DNA of 29,664 bases, taken from assembly GCA_027596195.1 (NCBI GenBank), contig JADGJG010000230.1:1-29664 (forward strand). Direction: 5' to 3'. The stretch comes from Podochytrium sp. JEL0797. Taxonomy: Eukaryota; Chytridiomycota; Chytridiomycetes; Chytridiales; Chytriomycetaceae. Positions 16,459-26,815 of this stretch are shown in pieces. A program made the translations under genes and the position numbers. The notes under the pieces are model-generated. The model was not told the DNA's origin. It saw only the letters and a program-made list of their open reading frames with translations, and ran no database searches. The first letter of the stretch is position 1. Every line of letters starts with the position of its first letter.

Positions 16459-19400
16459 TCACAACACAGTCAGCAACCCCTTCACTGCAACCTTGACCCC
16501 GTCCTCCCTTGTCTCCAACGTTTTCTTGACATCCGCAAACAGAGCTTCGTTGTTCAGCGCCTTCTTGAGCCGCTTGGCAATCGCAATCGAAGGTTTTACG
16601 AGTTCCTTGATTCTCGCGACAGTCATGCCCTTCTCCTCGTTCTCTTGCGCAGATTCAAGCAACGCGAGAGAGAACGCGACTTGGAATCTTTTGAGGGCCG
16701 TTGCATTATTCGCGTTTTCCTAAGTCGCAAAAAAAAACAAATGTTCAGATTTTTTCCTAAACGAAGAAAAGGGTAAAATACCTTGACAGGAAGCTTTTGC
16801 AAACATGCAGCCATAATGTTGAACGCTTGCACAACCTTGAATCCCTTCTCAACTTCTCCCTTGGCAATACAGTTGGCCATGTCGGGCAGCAACTGCAACC
16901 CCAAGTTGGGGTGTCTGTTGCAGAGATCCAAAAGCAATGAAGTCTGCACCTTGGACTTCTTCTTGGTCAAAAAGTCCACCATGGAATCGGCGTACACTTG
17001 AACAACGGGGCTGCTCTTGACGACGGCAGCGGCAACGGGCTTGGTCGGAGTCGCAACGCCCTTCTTCTTCTTCTTGGCCGAAGGCGGCTCGACAGCGGGT
17101 GATTCAGAAGAAACCGCGACACCCTCGGGGTGAGAGTGGGCAATCGATCTCGTAACCAACAGCGACATGGAGCTACACAGACCCGCCACATTCGCTGACG
17201 AGGCCTTGGCAGCCAACTCGTGAATCTCCTTTAACAACGCAATTCCGTTCTCGAGCGTGTCGACGGCCGGGAACTCCTTGACTTGCGACAACTTGGTTTT
17301 CACGAGCGTCGACATTTTGGTATTCAGTTCGCGAGATTCTTCCGATTCGGCTGTTTCGAGAATGATGGCGAGGCACGGCAAGATGAGGTTCAGGATCAAC
17401 GGGTTCGTAGGTTGTTTTTTGATGAAGATTTCGAGAAGGTCGACAGCGCGAAGTTTGAAGTGCAGGACCTGCTGTTTGGAATCTATTGAAACGGAAACAC
17501 ACATACATGATTGTCAGCCACCGAGTGGAAATAAGGCAGAAAATAAAGCTCACCTCTTTGCTCGTTCTTGACCTTCTTGCGCTCTCTGAAGATGGCCGAC
17601 AGCTTTTCGTCAAACGCCTCCATCTCTTCATCGTTCAGCGAGCGCTCGTCATCCGAATCCTCGGCGTCGTCCGGGTTCATGTCGGCAGTTCCGTCCGCGT
17701 GTCCACCCAAAGCAGCCAACAACCGGTTTTTGAGCTCATCAATCGACTCATCCGCTTCCTCAACTTCCTCCTCATCGTCAGAGGATTCCTCATTCTCTTC
17801 GTCGTCGCTCTCCTCGTCATCCGAGGCGTCTTCCGCGTCACCTCCGTTCATCTCCGACGCATCAATCTCCATGACATCATCATCCTCGCTATCCTCATCA
17901 TCCTCATCATCCTCTCCTTCCTCAAACAACTCCTCAGCGCCCGCAAGACCACTCTTGGCCTTCAAAATGTCGAAAATCAACTGCAACCCACTCGCCGTCA
18001 ACACGGGGCAAAATACTTTGAACACATTCTCCACAACACCGCGGAACAAGGCGCTCGGCTTGGCCAAGAAACTGAGGAGGATATCGATAATCACGTCGAC
18101 GGGGTTCAATGGCTCCTCGTCGTCCGAGTCACCCGCAGCTTCCTCTTCTGGCTCCGTGAGCTTGCGCTTCTTGCTCAGAGTGCTCGCGGGTGCTTTGGTG
18201 GTATCGCTAAACACCAAATCGGCACATGACTTCAACTCGTTGAGAATGTTGACAGCGTCCGCAGGCTCCGTGTAGACTTGCAACAAGACGTGGAGGAACA
18301 ACAACTCAAACGACTTGTACTGCGCAATGAGGCCCGAGTCAACAGGGGTCGTGGCCGTCTTTTGTTTCTGGAGAGCCAAGACTTTGGTGCGGTAGGTTGC
18401 GATTTCCTTGATGGCCATGTTGCGGGCTTCGAGGGAAGTGGCTTCGAGCGCGTCAACGGGGCGCACGTGTCCGTTGGTGGTGTTGGACTTCTTTTTGGGG
18501 GTCGAGGCTGAAGTGGTGCCGTCGAGTTCGAGAATGAATTGGACGAGGTCGTACGCCCAGTATTCCCCGTTTTGCTTGACACCTGGAGCGAGTTTTTCTG
18601 TTTGGGTTGAAGAAAATGAGTGGTCGCGCACACACAGCAGGTAAAGAAGAGAACTCAACTGTCTCCAACAGTCAAACTGAATCCATTGACTTCAGCCAAA
18701 CTAGCAAAGAATCGACCACGGCAATAATCTCTGACTTCTTGACTGAACTCGCCCTCGATCTTTTCGACCCCGTTGCCACTCTTGTCAACAACAAACAAAC
18801 TATGGACGCCAAGGAATTGCAGCACCCTTTGAATCCATCCCTCGGACTTGGGAATCTTGGGGGCCTTGAGCAAACTGTGGAGCTGGTCCAGCGCCCACAT
18901 GCGGGTGGCGGCAGAGGACTTGACTTCGCCCGATTCCTCACTACAAATTCAGGATAACGTCAGCCGACAAGCTCGCTGCTTCTGGAGAATAAAAAACTTA
19001 CGCAGACTCGGAGACTCCACTGAGGACCAAGTCAGTCAAAAATTTGACGTAACTTTCCACGTCCGATTCGCTCAAACTGCTCACAATGTTCTCGACCGTC
19101 TTGGTGCGCGTGATCCCGTCAAATCGCTGGTGACCGTTCTTGCCCAACAATTGGAACACGACCTGAAGTCCGATTTCGCGAGAGCTCGACGAGATGACTG
19201 AGATTTGCTTGGCCTGTGAAAGTCCTCGAAACGTTAGAATTTCACTCAAACGCTTCAATAAAAGTGAAACTCACAGTAGCCTTGGCAGCCTTGTTCAAAA
19301 CCGCATCCTCTCCCTTCGCCAAACTGTTGATCAAGCATCTCAAGAAGGACTTGGAAAACAAGACTCCGACATCCACTTTCCCGTTCGACTTGGCCGCCGC

Positions 19401-20499
19401 CTCCAAACACTGTTGGAACACCAAGAACCCAATGAATTTGCGGTCGTGGGACGAGTTGAACAGCGATTCATCCATAATTGACCAAAACTCGTGGAGCGTC
19501 ATGGTGGGAGAAGGACCAAACACGTTGGCAATAATGGCCGTGAAAATGGGGTGCAATTTGGGTGCAGTAAAGGTGGTTTCCATCAATACGTTGGCGAGGC
19601 GGGTTTTGTGGATGATGTTGAGGACGGTACTTGGCTTCTCCCAAGTTCCCTTGAAAACAGTCTTCCAATCGAATTTCTGCAGCAAGAACAAGTTTGGATT
19701 AAGTCCTGGAGTCCTGCGAGTATTCAAAGATCAGAATGCACACTCACGGTTCCCTTCTTCTTCATCTCATCCTGAGCTACAATCACAAGCCAAACACCCT
19801 CCGTTCCCATTCCAGATTCAACCACTTGCTCAATCACAGCCGAAACCCACTCCTTGTCGGACTCAATTCCCATGGTGACAGCTTTCACCAACACGTCGTA
19901 GGAAACCAAGCTCAAGTACGATTTGGCAGCGGCACTCGCCAACAGACACTTGGCAAACCGAATGGCTTGTTCGGTAGTCGTTTGAGGAGCACACAAGAGA
20001 CCACTTTGAACAACGGCGTGGAGGCCAAAGATTCTGGCGAAATACATTTCGCGCTCTTCCTGCGAAACCCAACACCAACGTCGAATCAGTGTCACTCCAA
20101 TGGAACAAACGTAAAACCATAAACACACACCTGTCCCTTCACATTCGCAGTCAACACATTCAAGCTCTCAATCAAATCCATCACCAATCCCACCGTGAAC
20201 GCTTGATCGTCCTTCAAGAATTCCAACAGCTCCGCCAGCGCGAGTGTGAACCCTTGCCGGGCCCCGTCTCTTGAAGAAGACAATCCTCGAATCAAACGTT
20301 TGAGTGCATACGAGATTTCGCTGCTGTAGACGGTCTCGAGCGAGTCTTTTGTGATGTCGTCGGTGGATGGGTTTGGAGAAGCTTCTTGGATTTCTCGGAG
20401 GGTGGAGGACAGTTTGGAGGAGGCCTGGAGTCTCACGGTTGCATCGAGGGATGCAAGGTCCCAATAAAGTTGGAGCGTTCCGCTGTTTGAGGCCGCCAT
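16459..20499 (-). CDS. POL5: nucleolar Pol5/MYBBP1A-family protein (DNA polymerase V family)
   Basis: Eight exons, complement(16459-16719, 16782-17482, 17554-18597, 18660-18940, 19002-19213, 19275-19676, 19748-20059, 20131-20499), encode 1193 residues; yeast Pol5 has about 1020. Despite its name the family is not a working polymerase. It is a HEAT/ARM-like alpha-solenoid of the nucleolus needed for rRNA synthesis and ribosome assembly. Supporting features: the N-terminal YWDLASLDATVRLQASSKL start; SYALKRLIRGLSSSRDGARQ followed by TLALAELLEFL; and, after a long Asp/Glu run (about residues 665-770), the hallmark DEEMEAFDEKLSAIFRERKK. A Lys-rich nuclear/nucleolar stretch (SAKKKKKGVA) follows in exon 7. 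Exon 2 to exon 3 uses the acceptor at 19677, because the nearer AG breaks the frame. One donor is GTTGAG. The start codon is followed by MAASNSGTLQLYWDL, and the A-rich upstream sequence is consistent with a leader. Confidence 0.92.
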
Positions 20500-21200
20500 A
20501 TACTTAAAAAAAAGAATGCCAAAAAAAAAAAAAAAACTTCCCCTGCCGGAACGTTCTCTTTCCTCTTTTAGTGGATAACCTCACGGGAACTACGTACAGT
20601 AGTGTATTTTAATTGAATTCTTCATTACCACTTCCAGTGGTCGGCCTCGTTTCTTCAAAAAGGATTGAGTTTGTTGCAAGTCCAAACGACACCGCAGCGA
20701 TACTTTCATTATTCATATTCTCCCATCATTCTCCCATCTTCTCGACCTCGCTACGCAAAACCTTATTAATAACGTAATAAGGGTTAATAATTAATGACCT
20801 TGCGAGATACCAGGGAATGGGTACCGCGGCTCCGGGATTCGTGGAAGAAGGACCAGCCGCTCAAAAGCTGTGCACAGTTCCCCCGTCACCCTTTTAGTCC
20901 TGGGGCGAGAAAGGGCAATTCATGCGAACCAGTGAATCCGAAAGGCTATTGTTGCCAAACTCCTTTCCCCCTTCCTTCTCCCCCCCGCCCTCTATGGCGC
21001 GTTTGTCACAGAATTCCTTCATGGAGCCGTCCAAGGTTCAAAATCGTCATTGGGTTCGATCCAAGTTCGAATCTCGCCAAGTTGCACTTTGAGACAACTT
21101 GGAGGCTTGCTTCCGAATTTGAACCTTTGCAAAAGAGACAAAAACCGCCGAATTTCTCCACCATGCCCCCCCATCAACCCACCACGCCTCTCCTCCTCGC
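20500..21200. promoter_or_regulatory. divergent promoter region between POL5 and the C2H2 gene
   Basis: A 700-bp spacer with an A-run next to the POL5 start and an AT-rich centre. It contains the stem-loop at 20761-20782 and a short upstream ORF at 21163-21219. No other gene seen; the plus-strand frame at 20794-21219 looks random. Confidence 0.5.
20761..20782. repeat. 8-bp inverted repeat, 6-base loop
   Basis: CCTTATTA, ATAACG, TAATAAGG, immediately followed by the AT-only palindrome TTAATAATTAA. It lies midway between two divergent genes. Confidence 0.65.
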
Positions 21201-21219
21201 ATGCAGCAGCCACACCTGA
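21163..21219 (+). other. upstream ORF overlapping the C2H2 gene start
   Basis: An 18-codon frame starting at CACCATGC, a better start context than that of the main ORF (CGCATGC). It ends in TGA after the main ATG at 21201, in a different frame (offset 38). If transcribed together, it should lower translation of the zinc-finger protein (inference from general uORF behaviour). Confidence 0.4.
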
Positions 21220-21968
21220 CGCCCCTGGCCATCCATCCCGCCCCGCCCTGCGCCAACACCTCGTCCTTCTTTGACGATGCCAGTTCTGCCACTACTGCCC
21301 CACTGTCTCCCGAAGAGACCCAGCAGCTGTTTGCCATGCAGGACCTTCTAATGTCCCTGCAGTTCAACCAGGACATTCTGTCCGCCCACGCCTTGAGTCC
21401 GTGCCAGGAGTTCCCTGCGGACCCCTTCTTTGTCGATCCTGCTGCCGCCTTGCTCTTCCAGCCTTTCCTCCCCACACCAACCACTTCCTCACGTCGCTCG
21501 TCTGTTGAATCCCAATCCCACTCCATGTTTGGGTTCTCAATGCTCCCACCAATGGGACTCGATTTCCAACTGTTAGATGCCTTCCCACCACAAGAACCGC
21601 ACCAGCACCAACAACAAGTCCACACAATCTCACCACTAAGTGCATCCTCCTCCTTCCCCTTCATAACACCCTCCCCTTCCACAACCACTCCCACCCACCC
21701 CCTCCTCACCACCCCAAAACACACCACCACCTTCAAAAAGTCACCCTCCACTTCCACCACCTCCTCCCCCGACACACGCCCACGGTCCCACGAATGCGCA
21801 ACTTGTGGCAACAAATTCCTGCGTCACCAAGACTTGTTCCGTCACGAATCGACACACGCGGCCGTCAAGACGCATGTGTGCCCGCATGAGGGATGTCGCG
21901 CGGCGTTTGCGAGGGCGGATGCGTTGACGAGGCATCGGAAGGGGAAGAGGTGTAAAGGGAATATGTGA
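21201..21968 (+). CDS. C2H2 zinc-finger transcription factor
   Basis: A single-exon frame of 255 codons. Residues about 1-195 are low complexity, rich in Pro, Ser, Thr, Phe and His, with hydrophobic patches (LFAMQDLLMSLQFNQDIL, DPAAALLFQPFLP) that could be activation motifs. The last 59 residues hold two zinc fingers: CATCGNKFLRHQDLFRHEST-H is a standard C-x2-C-x12-H-x3-H finger. CPHEGCRAAFARADALTRH then RKGKRC is C-x4-C-x12-H-x5-C, a C2HC variant. A two-finger C-terminal arrangement with the C-x4-C second finger is frequent in fungal stress and developmental regulators, but I cannot assign an orthologue. No upstream exon is needed. The stop follows four residues after the last ligand. Confidence 0.85.
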   Translation: MQQPHLTPLAIHPAPPCANTSSFFDDASSATTAPLSPEETQQLFAMQDLLMSLQFNQDILSAHALSPCQEFPADPFFVDPAAALLFQPFLPTPTTSSRRSSVESQSHSMFGFSMLPPMGLDFQLLDAFPPQEPHQHQQQVHTISPLSASSSFPFITPSPSTTTPTHPLLTTPKHTTTFKKSPSTSTTSSPDTRPRSHECATCGNKFLRHQDLFRHESTHAAVKTHVCPHEGCRAAFARADALTRHRKGKRCKGNM

Positions 21969-22271
21969 ATTGTTTTCGTGTATAATATTAGCTTTTTTTC
22001 TCCCTTCGTTTGCTGTTTTCACTTCATTCCCCCTTATATGCAATTAAATAAAAAAGTATTCTTCATTACCATGTTTTTGAGGAGGTTTTGCAGTGGGAGC
22101 ACTGGGTGTGGCGTTTGCTTCGGTTCTCCAACGTTATGGTTCACGCCCAAGAAGTCAACCGCGCTCTTTTATTTATTATTATTTAGTTAATTTAAGAGCA
22201 GCGTTGCTTCTCCACGCATTCTCCACGCGATGATAAATAAAGGGCGAGTCCGCATAAAATCATTTTCGAAA
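21969..22271. other. short intergenic region
   Basis: 303 bp between two genes on the same strand. It has AT-rich stretches suited to a poly-A signal for the C2H2 gene (AATAAA at about 22047) and to the promoter of the next gene. Nothing else seen. Confidence 0.5.
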
Positions 22272-23570
22272 ATGGCCGACCACCAAGACACCACCACTGC
22301 CCTGGACACGCAGTCGCCGCCAAAGAGACAGCGAGTTGCTGCACCACAAGAAGACGAAGATGACAAGGCCATCGAGGCAGCTGCCAACATGACGTGAGTA
22401 CCTAGTACCTAGTATTTACTTCATCCCTATTCACTCACTGATAACTACCCAGCTGCTCCATCTGCCGCGGCCTCCTCCACACCCCCGCCACCCTCTCCCC
22501 CTGCATGCACACCTACTGCGGCGGATGCATCAGCACCTGGATCCAAACACACTCCGATTGCCCCCAGTGTCGTCAGAAGGCTACCCATGTGTCCAAGAAT
22601 CACCAGTTGGACGCCATCGTGTCGCTTTTCGCGGCCGCACATCCTGCGTTGAAACGGAGTGTGACGGAGATTGCGGATTTGGATGCGAGGAATAAGGTGG
22701 GGGGTGCGGGGTTGGTGGTTGTGAAACCGGTTGCTGGGAATGTGTTTGGATCGGATGTCGACGAGGATGAGGATGGATCTGGTTCTTCTGAGGAAGAGGA
22801 GGAAGAGGTGCTCTTGACGACGTGTCCCCACTGTCCTCCCAACTCGTCCGCGGTGGACGCCTTCTCGTGCGACGCGACTACCCCACTGCACGTCCGATGC
22901 TTCCAATGCGCGAGTCTCATGCCCGATCGTCATCTTGATACCCAACAGTGCAAATATTGTTGTCGCTCGTTTTGTAACCTATATTTCGCGTCTTCTGGTG
23001 GATGTTCCGCTGACCCAAACTCGTTCATGAAACTTGAAGGTATTTCTTTCCCCTTTGCCATATTGACCGAATACTAAACCTGGGAAACACTCTCTCTTTT
23101 TGGACACAGACTTCAAATTCTCGTTCATCCCATACGACACCTTCTCCGGAAACACATTCGAACGCTCCCTCCTTCTCCAAATTTGCGAATCCAACGACAT
23201 CACGTTCGACACCCTGTTCAGCTACGGACTGCAGCTCGGGAATCTCGTCACGGGACCCAATTTGATGCCGCACACGGCGGCTGCTGGAATCCAAGTCTCA
23301 TCGGATCATTTCGCTTGCAGAGATTGCGCGGGTGCGATTTTTAATGAATCTTGTTTTGTTTATCGACGCGATATGGAGGCCGATTTGATTCCAGGTTGGT
23401 TGACACGGTCCCGCCTTTCCCAGTTTCTCCTGTTTCTAAACCCCCCCTTTTTCTTAGATGCAGTCAAGAACCGCGAAAAATGCTGGTACGGACGTGACTG
23501 CAGAACGCAACGCCACAATGCGGCCCATGCAAGCCGTTTGGATCACGTTTGTGAAAATATCAGAAAATAA
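22272..23570 (+). CDS. CHFR: CHFR-like RING E3 ubiquitin ligase with C-terminal PBZ finger, no FHA domain
   Basis: Four exons (22272-22393, 22453-23039, 23110-23394, 23458-23570) encode 368 residues. A 40-residue polar N-terminus with a basic patch (PPKRQRV) leads straight into a C3HC4 RING: CSIC, then CMHTYCGGC, then CPQC (residues about 42-82), followed by SKNHQLDAIVSLF. All of this closely follows vertebrate CHFR, where the same CMHT-C and KNH motifs occur. An acidic stretch follows, then a Cys-rich region (CPHC, CFQCASLMPDRHLD, CKYCCRSFCNLYF, CRDC). The protein ends CWYGRDCRTQRHNAAHASRL and DHVC, the poly(ADP-ribose)-binding PBZ finger found at the end of CHFR. CHFR proper starts with an FHA phosphopeptide domain of about 120 residues; none is present here. 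The family role is ubiquitination at a mitotic entry checkpoint. Confidence 0.88.
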
Positions 23571-24352
23571 AACCAAAAAACGCTTTTGTATAATCTGGGG
23601 GGCAGGGGGGGGGGGGCTCCTGCCAGACCAAAAATACGCACAAACTTCCAGCCTCCAGCACCGCCACCGCGTATCCGGGAGCGCGCTGAAACTCTCAGAT
23701 ATCTTAGATAGTAACTTAATCTTGTGAGGGCAGGGGGGAGGCTTCCTTCTCCCAATTTCCCTCGCTGAAACGCTGCTTGAAGTGGCCGCAAATCTGCGAT
23801 TGAAAGCAAAATCAAAAGCAAAATCAGATCCCGAAGCCGACTTGTACGGAATCTATAACATCTTTGGGGGAATCATGAAGCCCTTTAAGTGTGTTTCTGG
23901 CGTGTGGTGGCGACACAGCTCTGGAATGGCGCCTACTGCCTTTCCAAACGCGGTACGTAGATTGTAGATCACATACTCAACAAGCGATTCTGCACAATTG
24001 GGGTTCTTAAAAACGGAAACTACAGTCTGATGGTCGGTGGAACTTCCTCGCAATTTAGAAACCAAGGCCGACTGCAGAGAAGCCCTCCGTTCACATATGA
24101 CGCTTCCACGGGGAATTTAAGGATACGGAACGCGAGAATTTTGATGCAGGCATGTCTATTGGCGACGTGTCGGCTGTATTTTGCCGACTTTTCTTTCAAT
24201 TTCTCTCATTTCTGCTCGCATACAATTAATCCTATTTCCAACGCGTTCTTTGCTATATATCTCACCGAATTCTTCCCTTTTCTTTCTCTTTTTTGGCCTT
24301 GATTTTCGGATCAAAACCCCCATGGTAAAGGAGCCACATTTTTTTCCAAAAA
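23571..24352. other. intergenic, no firm gene
   Basis: 780 bp. A G-rich run (about 23597-23616) lies just past the CHFR-like stop. A minus-strand frame at 23853-24120 encodes a plausible-looking segment (NPNCAESLVEYVIYNLRTAF) but has no ATG, and the nearest upstream ATG exon (24153) cannot be joined in phase. I therefore do not call it a gene. Confidence 0.45.
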
Positions 24353-26542
24353 ATGCTCCACCCACGCCAACAACCCCGCTCGCGAAGACCCTCCTCCTAC
24401 ACAATCTCCTCCTCCACACGCGCCCTCTCCACCGCAAACCTATCCGTCCAAAACTCGTCCGTAAACCCCAAAGATTTGCTAATTGTCAAAGACATTTGCC
24501 ACCAACTGCATACCCTCAACGCGGCGCTCTGGCACGAAAATGCAAACAAGTCACTCAAGGACCTCAAAGAGCTCGAGTCGCTGAAGGAGACGATGTTGAA
24601 GGAGGATGAGCTCAAGATTCTGGAAATGGAGACGATTGTGGCGATCGTGAATACGGCGGCGAGGAAGGAGGTTTTGAAGGCGAATTTGATGATTCATATG
24701 AATGATGAGAAGGGTTCGTTTTTGTTTGATTTCGTTGATTTACGCGTCTCTCTGCGTTTCGGATTCTTGGAAAACCCCCGATCGACCTCAACGAACGTGC
24801 GATGCGCAACAAAAAGATTCGAAAATGATGGTTCCGATCGCCAAGATACTTTCAGCATAATTGATTGCTTGTCGCCTCGACTCTTCAAACGCGTCGAATC
24901 GCTTCCTCCATTTCATACCACGATCATTCATTAAACAAAAAACACTCCCTCACTTAGAAGCATCCACGTCTCTCCAACAACACAAGGACGAGTTCACTCA
25001 ATTCATTTGGAAACGACGAGCCCATTCCAAAAAAGAGATGCGGGCCTTGTTTTCGAATGGGTAAACTTTAACCACTTTTGATGAATCCAGTTCTTACTGC
25101 TATTTTTCCTACCCTACTAAATCTTAAGAACCGGCATGATTGGACGTCTCGGTGAACTTATTTCGACGGGCACACTCGAAGGCATTCATTTGTTTGAGCA
25201 AGCGAATACGGTTCGATTGACGAGAGATGCTGTCCGATGGATCCTTTGCGAGACGGAAGATTTACCCGCATACCTCGGAAAAAAGGTTCTCCCCCCTCTC
25301 TCCAAAAGTTCAATTTAACCCCTCACCTTTATTTCATTAGATTGCTCTCCTCACCCCAAAAGTACCCACCCCCATCCTCCTCTCCCCCACCCGTCTCGAT
25401 TTCCACCTTCATCCTACAGCTGCACCACACACGTTCCACTGCGTGTACGCCTCCTCTGGGCCTTCAGCCAAACATTTGCATGGGAAAAAGATGGTTACGG
25501 AAATGGCGGTACAAACGCTTCAGTCTCTTACAGTTGCTTCTACGGATATGGAGGGTACGAACGCGGTTGCGAATACTTCCACCTCCTGCGCGTATACCCT
25601 CGCCAAACTCCTAGACGCCGTACACCCAACCCACGCCCTTCTCGGCAACGTGCTCACGTTTCCGTTGTACGCGGCCACGATGGTCAAGAGGCGGCTTGTC
25701 GCGCTTGGGTACTCGATTGCACCGTTTACAGAGGATACGGGGGGTATGTTGGATGTCGCGTTTGCAAGGAGTGTGGTTGGGCAGGTTGTGAAGGGGTTGA
25801 TGGTTGAGCAGAGGGTTTTGTGGGAGGTTTCGGGGCCGGATTTGACGAGGTGGAGGGTTGGTGAGTAAAAAGGGGGGGGAGGTGTTGAATTTTTTTTGAT
25901 TTTTTTTTGTAGGACTTGTTTCGGCGGTTCATTCGAGGCAGAATAATCATGCCGTGTATCCTGGGTTTGATGAGTATAGTTTCGGGTTTGATTCGGATGG
26001 AACGGTTTGGTTTAATGGAGAATCGAGGCCGTGAGTTTACACCTCCCCACCCCCACCCCCAACACGCACACACACTACTTCACCGTACTTTAACTTCTTA
26101 AAACCCCCATACGCACACACGCACACATAGATATGCGGATCTACCCGAACCAAACCCACTGTTCACCACAATCCGAACCATCGGAATCGTGGTTGATTTT
26201 TACGCAGGGACCGTAGGACTTGTGGTTGACAACCACGTGTTGCCTGTTGCGATTGGGAACGGTGCGCAAGCGTTTAGTTTTGCGGATCAGGAGAAGCAAC
26301 GGTTTGTTGTCGTCACCCCACCCCCCCTTTTTTTTTATGCGCCTTCTGACCTTTTTTCTTTCTTTCTTTGTAGTGCAATTATTATGAATGATATCTTGAT
26401 TCCAATGTTTGCGATTCAAGGTTTCTTTTCTTCCTTGTTTGCAGCGCAGGCCCGCCCCGGCGCCCCCCGCCGGCCACACGGTATTTTAGACAAACCTGGA
26501 TCCACACCCGGCGTGACGAGATCCACAACACGCTCGATTTGA
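24353..26542 (+). CDS. SPRY-domain protein with unrecognised helical N-terminal half
   Basis: Seven-exon model (24353-24713, 24958-25060, 25129-25285, 25341-25860, 25913-26030, 26131-26301, 26374-26542), 532 residues. Residues about 40-125 are helical and charged (KSLKDLKELESLKETMLKED) and may form a coiled coil. Residues 125-210 include TGMIGRLGELISTGTLEGIH, and I recognise no family there. From about residue 360 to 500 the sequence follows a SPRY domain: GPDLTRWRVGLVSAV, YPGFDEYSFGFDSDGTVWFN, PYADLPE, TIGIVVDFYAGTVGLVVDN, and ILIPMFAIQ near the end. SPRY domains bind protein partners, often in ubiquitin ligases. The first intron (244 bp) is much longer than the rest and stays open in frame, so an extra exon may hide in it. 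The last exon continues 40 residues past the SPRY core and overlaps an antisense frame, so the true 3' end is uncertain. Confidence 0.7.
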
Positions 26543-26634
26543 CTGAGTCCTGATATCAGCTGTGATTGCAGAAACACGAGCTTGTGCTTCAGTTCGACGG
26601 ACTCGCGAAGGATGGCTGCTGCGTCCAAGATCAT
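26416..26634 (-). CDS. possible small coiled-coil protein, antisense to the SPRY gene end
   Basis: A 72-codon minus-strand frame from an ATG. The first 50 residues (for example ILRESVELKHKLVFLQSQLI, then SGLSQIERVVDLV) are a regular amphipathic helix with coding-like codons. The last 20 (GRRGAPGRACAANKEEKKP) are not, and a GTTTGT donor-like site lies at the boundary. Upstream on the minus strand, around 26705-26716, is TTAATATATAA, a TATA-like element. It could be a real small gene divergent from the thioredoxin-like gene at 26816, or a chance shadow of the SPRY 3' exon. Confidence 0.3.
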   Translation of the reverse strand: MILDAAAILRESVELKHKLVFLQSQLISGLSQIERVVDLVTPGVDPGLSKIPCGRRGAPGRACAANKEEKKP

Positions 26635-26815
26635 GATCGCGTTGTAGATCTTTGAAAGATTTACGCGAAAGCCAAACTCCCAAAGAAAGGTATCCAGCGG
26701 TCTGATTATATATTAACCTTTCTCCGTCTTCTCGTTCAATGGATATGAATTTCTCGACGCGAAACTTGGATATGTTTGGTGCGAAGCACGCAATGGAATC
26801 CCCACCAAAATCGAA

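Noticed and set aside
17486..18275. Long Ser/Ile-rich plus-strand ORFs over the POL5 acidic region
   Set aside because: These are antisense shadows of the GAC/GAG-rich codons encoding the acidic stretch.
21047..21075. tRNA-like T-arm sequence (GGTTCGATCC and GTTCGAATCT)
   Set aside because: No matching acceptor stem or A-box at the right distance on either strand, so not a tRNA gene.
23853..24153. Minus-strand two-exon small gene starting at 24153
   Set aside because: The ATG exon and the downstream frame cannot be joined in phase with the available donor (24094) and acceptors; the only in-phase option needs a 23-bp intron.
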